Below, one piece after another: positions 5,821 through 7,946 of a stretch of DNA of 7,946 bases. A model generated the notes under the pieces. That model had not been told where the DNA came from and searched no databases. It saw only the letters and a program-made list of their open reading frames with translations. Positions within the stretch are counted from its first letter, which is position 1. Each line of letters opens with the position of its first letter. Source of the DNA: CAUZRD01 sp963582255 (GTDB lineage: Bacteria > Pseudomonadota > Alphaproteobacteria > Rhizobiales > TMED25); the NCBI GenBank assembly GCA_963582255.1, contig CAUZRD010000094.1, positions 1 through 7,946 on the forward strand, read 5' to 3'. The translations under genes and the position numbers were made by a program.

Positions 5821-7215
5821 ATGTTAGAGACTAAACTACAAATCACTGAGGAACGAGACGATACAATACCGCTCTATATTACCGATCATAAAGGGCTTGC
5901 CGAGACCCTGCGTTCGATCGGCGAAACAGCTCAATCCTGGAGCCACGCAGCAGCATTCACCGCACGTGCGGGTGATCATCTTCTCGTTCCCAATAGCGAT
6001 GGCACGCTTTCCTGTGTCATCGCCGGCGCACCATCTCTCAGCGATCCATTTGGATCGTTAGCACTCGGCATGCTGTCTCGCAGTTTACCGCCAGCCGACT
6101 ACAGTTTGAAGACAACACAAGAGCGTCCTGATCTGACCGCCATAGGATGGCTTCTCGGCAGCTATAGCTTTAATGTCCGGACCAATGAGGCAACCAATAC
6201 CCAGAAAGCTAATTTAGTCCTTCCTGTCGGATGTAATCAGACAGAAATTGAGCGGATCGTGCGCGGTTGTCACCTCGCAATTGATCTTGTGAACAGGCCC
6301 GCAAATGATCTTGGGCCAGAAGCCTTAGCCAAAGCGGCAATTGAGCTAGCCGAAAAACACGGCGCCAAATGGGAAGAAACCGTTGGTGATGATCTACTAG
6401 ATGCTAATTTTCCGCTCATCCATACCGTCGGACGCGCATACTGCCAGGAACCTCGTCTGGTCGATATGATCTGGGGAAATCCTGACCATCCCAAAGTTAC
6501 CCTAGTCGGAAAAGGCGTGACTTTTGATACCGGCGGGCTCGATCTTAAACCTCCGTCATCCATGGCACTTATGAAAAAAGACATGGGCGGTGCCGCCAAC
6601 ATATTGGGTCTCGCCCATATGATCATGGACGCAAAGTTAAATATCCGCCTCAGGGTACTTATTCCGATCGTTGAAAATAGTGTAGCCGGAACCGCATTTC
6701 GTCCTGGAGATATTCTTACCAGCCGTCACGGGCTTATGGTTGAAGTCGGGAATACTGATGCCGAAGGCCGCCTTATCCTTGCCGATGCATTAGCCCTGGC
6801 GGATGAAGAAGCTCCTGAATTGATCGTTGACATGGCAACATTGACCGGTGCGGCACGTGTTGCGTTAGGACCCGATCTGACACCATTCTATACTCATGAT
6901 GATAATATTGCTGACGAATTGAACCGCGTGGCATCGAGTGAGGCCGATCCGCTTTGGCGCATGCCTCTTTGGCAGCCCTATGATGAATGGTTGAATAGTG
7001 ATGTTGGCGATATTTGCAATGCCCCTAATCGGCCCTTTGCCGGGTCAATCATCGCAGCCCTGTTCCTTGACCGTTTCGTGTCGAGGACATCCGCTCACAT
7101 TCACATTGACGTCTATGCCTGGACACCCGAGACCAGACCACACGCGCTAAAAGGAGGAGCTGCTCAGGGTATTCGCTCCCTTTATGCTTTGCTTAAGAAT
7201 AGATACTCTGCTTGA
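5821..7215 (+). CDS. M17 leucyl aminopeptidase family protein
   Basis: A cytosolic di-metal exopeptidase of 464 residues that removes N-terminal residues from peptides. Numbering is from ATG 5821. The variable N-terminal domain occupies about 1-150. The catalytic domain carries GKGVTFDTGGLDLKP, with K231 and D236 as metal ligands and K243 as catalytic lysine. KKDMGG supplies D254, and the family signature NTDAEGRLILADAL supplies D313, E315 and R317. All residues equivalent to the E. coli PepA active site are present, so it should be active. MATLTGAARVALG follows at 338-350. It is slightly shorter than E. coli PepA (503), mostly in the N-terminal domain, as is usual for the alphaproteobacterial PepA-like group. 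It is followed by an SH3/NlpC-P60 peptidase gene, a neighbour pair I associate with alphaproteobacteria, suggesting turnover of cell-wall or other peptides. The long upstream gap makes it the likely start of a new transcription unit. Confidence 0.94.
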   Translation: MLETKLQITEERDDTIPLYITDHKGLAETLRSIGETAQSWSHAAAFTARAGDHLLVPNSDGTLSCVIAGAPSLSDPFGSLALGMLSRSLPPADYSLKTTQERPDLTAIGWLLGSYSFNVRTNEATNTQKANLVLPVGCNQTEIERIVRGCHLAIDLVNRPANDLGPEALAKAAIELAEKHGAKWEETVGDDLLDANFPLIHTVGRAYCQEPRLVDMIWGNPDHPKVTLVGKGVTFDTGGLDLKPPSSMALMKKDMGGAANILGLAHMIMDAKLNIRLRVLIPIVENSVAGTAFRPGDILTSRHGLMVEVGNTDAEGRLILADALALADEEAPELIVDMATLTGAARVALGPDLTPFYTHDDNIADELNRVASSEADPLWRMPLWQPYDEWLNSDVGDICNAPNRPFAGSIIAALFLDRFVSRTSAHIHIDVYAWTPETRPHALKGGAAQGIRSLYALLKNRYSA

Positions 7216-7273
7216 TCCACCACCAACTAATGGTCCATAACGGATCCGAAACGAACTATTTGTGTTAGAAATT

Positions 7274-7402
7274 ATGGTGAGTGACCTTGCCAAAATCATG
7301 AATGTCACCAAGCCGGTTGTTACCCGAGCACTCAACACCCTCGGCGCACAAAATCTGGTGGACTGCCGCCGCAACACCAGCGCTGATCGTATCGCGCGAT
7401 GA
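7274..7402 (+). pseudogene. Remnant of a MarR-type winged-helix regulator
   Basis: A 42-codon frame reads VSDLAKIMNVTKPVVTRAL followed by NTLGAQNLVDCRR. This is the DNA-recognition helix-turn-helix and the start of the wing of MarR-family regulators (typical pattern: vsdLA..l.vsKPaVTRaLd.Lg..gLv.R). The frame is open upstream only to 7241. The N-terminal dimerisation helices and everything after the wing strand are missing; a complete MarR protein has about 130-160 residues. No Shine-Dalgarno sequence precedes the ATG. The stop codon overlaps the next start as ATGA (7399-7402). The simplest reading is a decayed regulator gene trimmed by deletions at both ends. The alternative is a tiny translated HTH peptide coupled to the peptidase gene. 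The homology is seen by eye only. Confidence 0.6.
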
Positions 7403-7946
7403 GCCATACTTATGATCGGAGGATATTTGCCTATCGAGATGAGGTCGCCGCGTTAGCACTAAAAGGCAAAATTACCGTGCCAACCTATGCTGAACCCTCA
7501 ATCTTTCATGTTTGCGCCAGCATAGCGACGCTGTTTGCCTCCCCGCGCCTCACCTCGGAGCGCATCAGTGAGGCGCATTTTGGCGAAATGATCGACATAT
7601 TCGAACTGCACGAAGGTTGGGCATGGGGACAGCTTAAGAGCGATTCCTATGTCGGGTATATTCAATCCGAATGTCTAACCCCAGGAAGCAACGGTGCAAC
7701 CCACAAGGTCAGCGCACTCCGTACATTTCGCTATTGCAACGCGAACATTAAATCTCCGGCGAGTGGTTGGGCCGGTTTGAATGCCCCATTACAGGTAAAA
7801 AACCATGGAGGTGAATTTTCCCAACTACAGGATGATAGCTTTGTTTATGCAAGTCACATAGTTCCAATCGATGGGAAGGCTAGTGATTTCGTGGCAGTAG
7901 CACAAAAATTTTCTGGAACACCTTACTTGTGGGGAGGAAAATCCAG
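7399..7946 (+). CDS. SH3-domain NlpC/P60 (C40) peptidase, N-terminal part
   Basis: An open frame of 182 complete codons runs off the right edge. After a short N-terminal segment (MSHTYDRRIFAYRDEVAALA) come two bacterial SH3-like domains: about 34-95, with IDIFELHEGWAWGQLKSD and YVGYIQ, and about 102-157, with KVSALRTF and FVYASHIVPID. The NlpC/P60 catalytic domain then begins at DFVAVAQKFSGTPYLWGGKS; in this family the catalytic Cys of a DCSGLV motif follows within a few residues, just outside the window. Such enzymes cut gamma-D-Glu-diaminopimelate bonds in peptidoglycan or muropeptides. There is no signal peptide, so it probably acts in the cytosol on recycled muropeptides or leaves by another route. 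The start overlaps the stop of the MarR remnant (ATGA), and the N-terminus matches what I recall for alphaproteobacterial homologues, so the gene looks intact as far as seen. Confidence 0.9.
   Translation, partial: MSHTYDRRIFAYRDEVAALALKGKITVPTYAEPSIFHVCASIATLFASPRLTSERISEAHFGEMIDIFELHEGWAWGQLKSDSYVGYIQSECLTPGSNGATHKVSALRTFRYCNANIKSPASGWAGLNAPLQVKNHGGEFSQLQDDSFVYASHIVPIDGKASDFVAVAQKFSGTPYLWGGKS

Noticed and set aside
7265..7459. Minus-strand open frame across the MarR remnant and peptidase start
   Set aside because: It is antisense to recognisable plus-strand helix-turn-helix and SH3-peptidase sequence, with no start signal.
1..7946. CRISPR array, tRNA/rRNA genes, insertion sequences or prophage genes
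   Set aside because: I saw no regularly spaced direct repeats, cloverleaf sequences, transposase motifs or terminal inverted repeats on either strand.

Overview
The window looks like chromosomal DNA from a mid-GC alphaproteobacterium. This is inferred from protein flavour and from one familiar gene pair: an M17 leucyl aminopeptidase-family protein followed by an SH3/NlpC-P60 cell-wall peptidase. A marine lineage is possible, but nothing in the sequence proves it. I see no tRNA, rRNA, CRISPR array, insertion sequence or phage gene.

Layout. (1) Positions 1-82 hold the first 27 codons of a gene on the minus strand, with a near-ideal Shine-Dalgarno sequence. A spacer of about 140 bp, carrying a perfect 14-bp palindrome, separates it from the plus-strand genes. 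(2) Positions 221-5517 hold five co-directional genes that read like one operon: a 266-residue protein of unknown function built from two copies of the same domain; an acetolactate-synthase-like ThDP enzyme; the alpha and beta subunits of a 2-oxoacid (or acetoin) dehydrogenase-type E1 ThDP enzyme; and a glutathione S-transferase-family protein. Gaps are 43, 81, 1 and 0 bp. (3) Positions 5518-5820 are a non-coding gap with small hairpins. (4) Positions 5821-7946 hold the M17 aminopeptidase, a 42-codon remnant of a MarR-type winged-helix regulator, and the start of the NlpC/P60 peptidase, which runs off the window just before its catalytic cysteine would be expected.

How the genes may work together. 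The five-gene block combines two mechanistically different ThDP enzymes: a single-chain ALS/POX type and a split alpha/beta E1 type. No E2 acyltransferase or E3 lipoamide dehydrogenase gene is in the window. A pathway that makes or cleaves a 2-oxoacid or acyloin is the simplest reading, with the duplicated-domain protein and the GST as accessory or catalytic partners. The substrate cannot be read from sequence. The divergent partial gene may be a GntR-type regulator acting on the palindrome, but only its first residues are visible. The aminopeptidase and NlpC/P60 genes are a separate, housekeeping-like peptide and cell-wall module. The most novel items are the duplicated unknown protein and its link to the paired ThDP enzymes.
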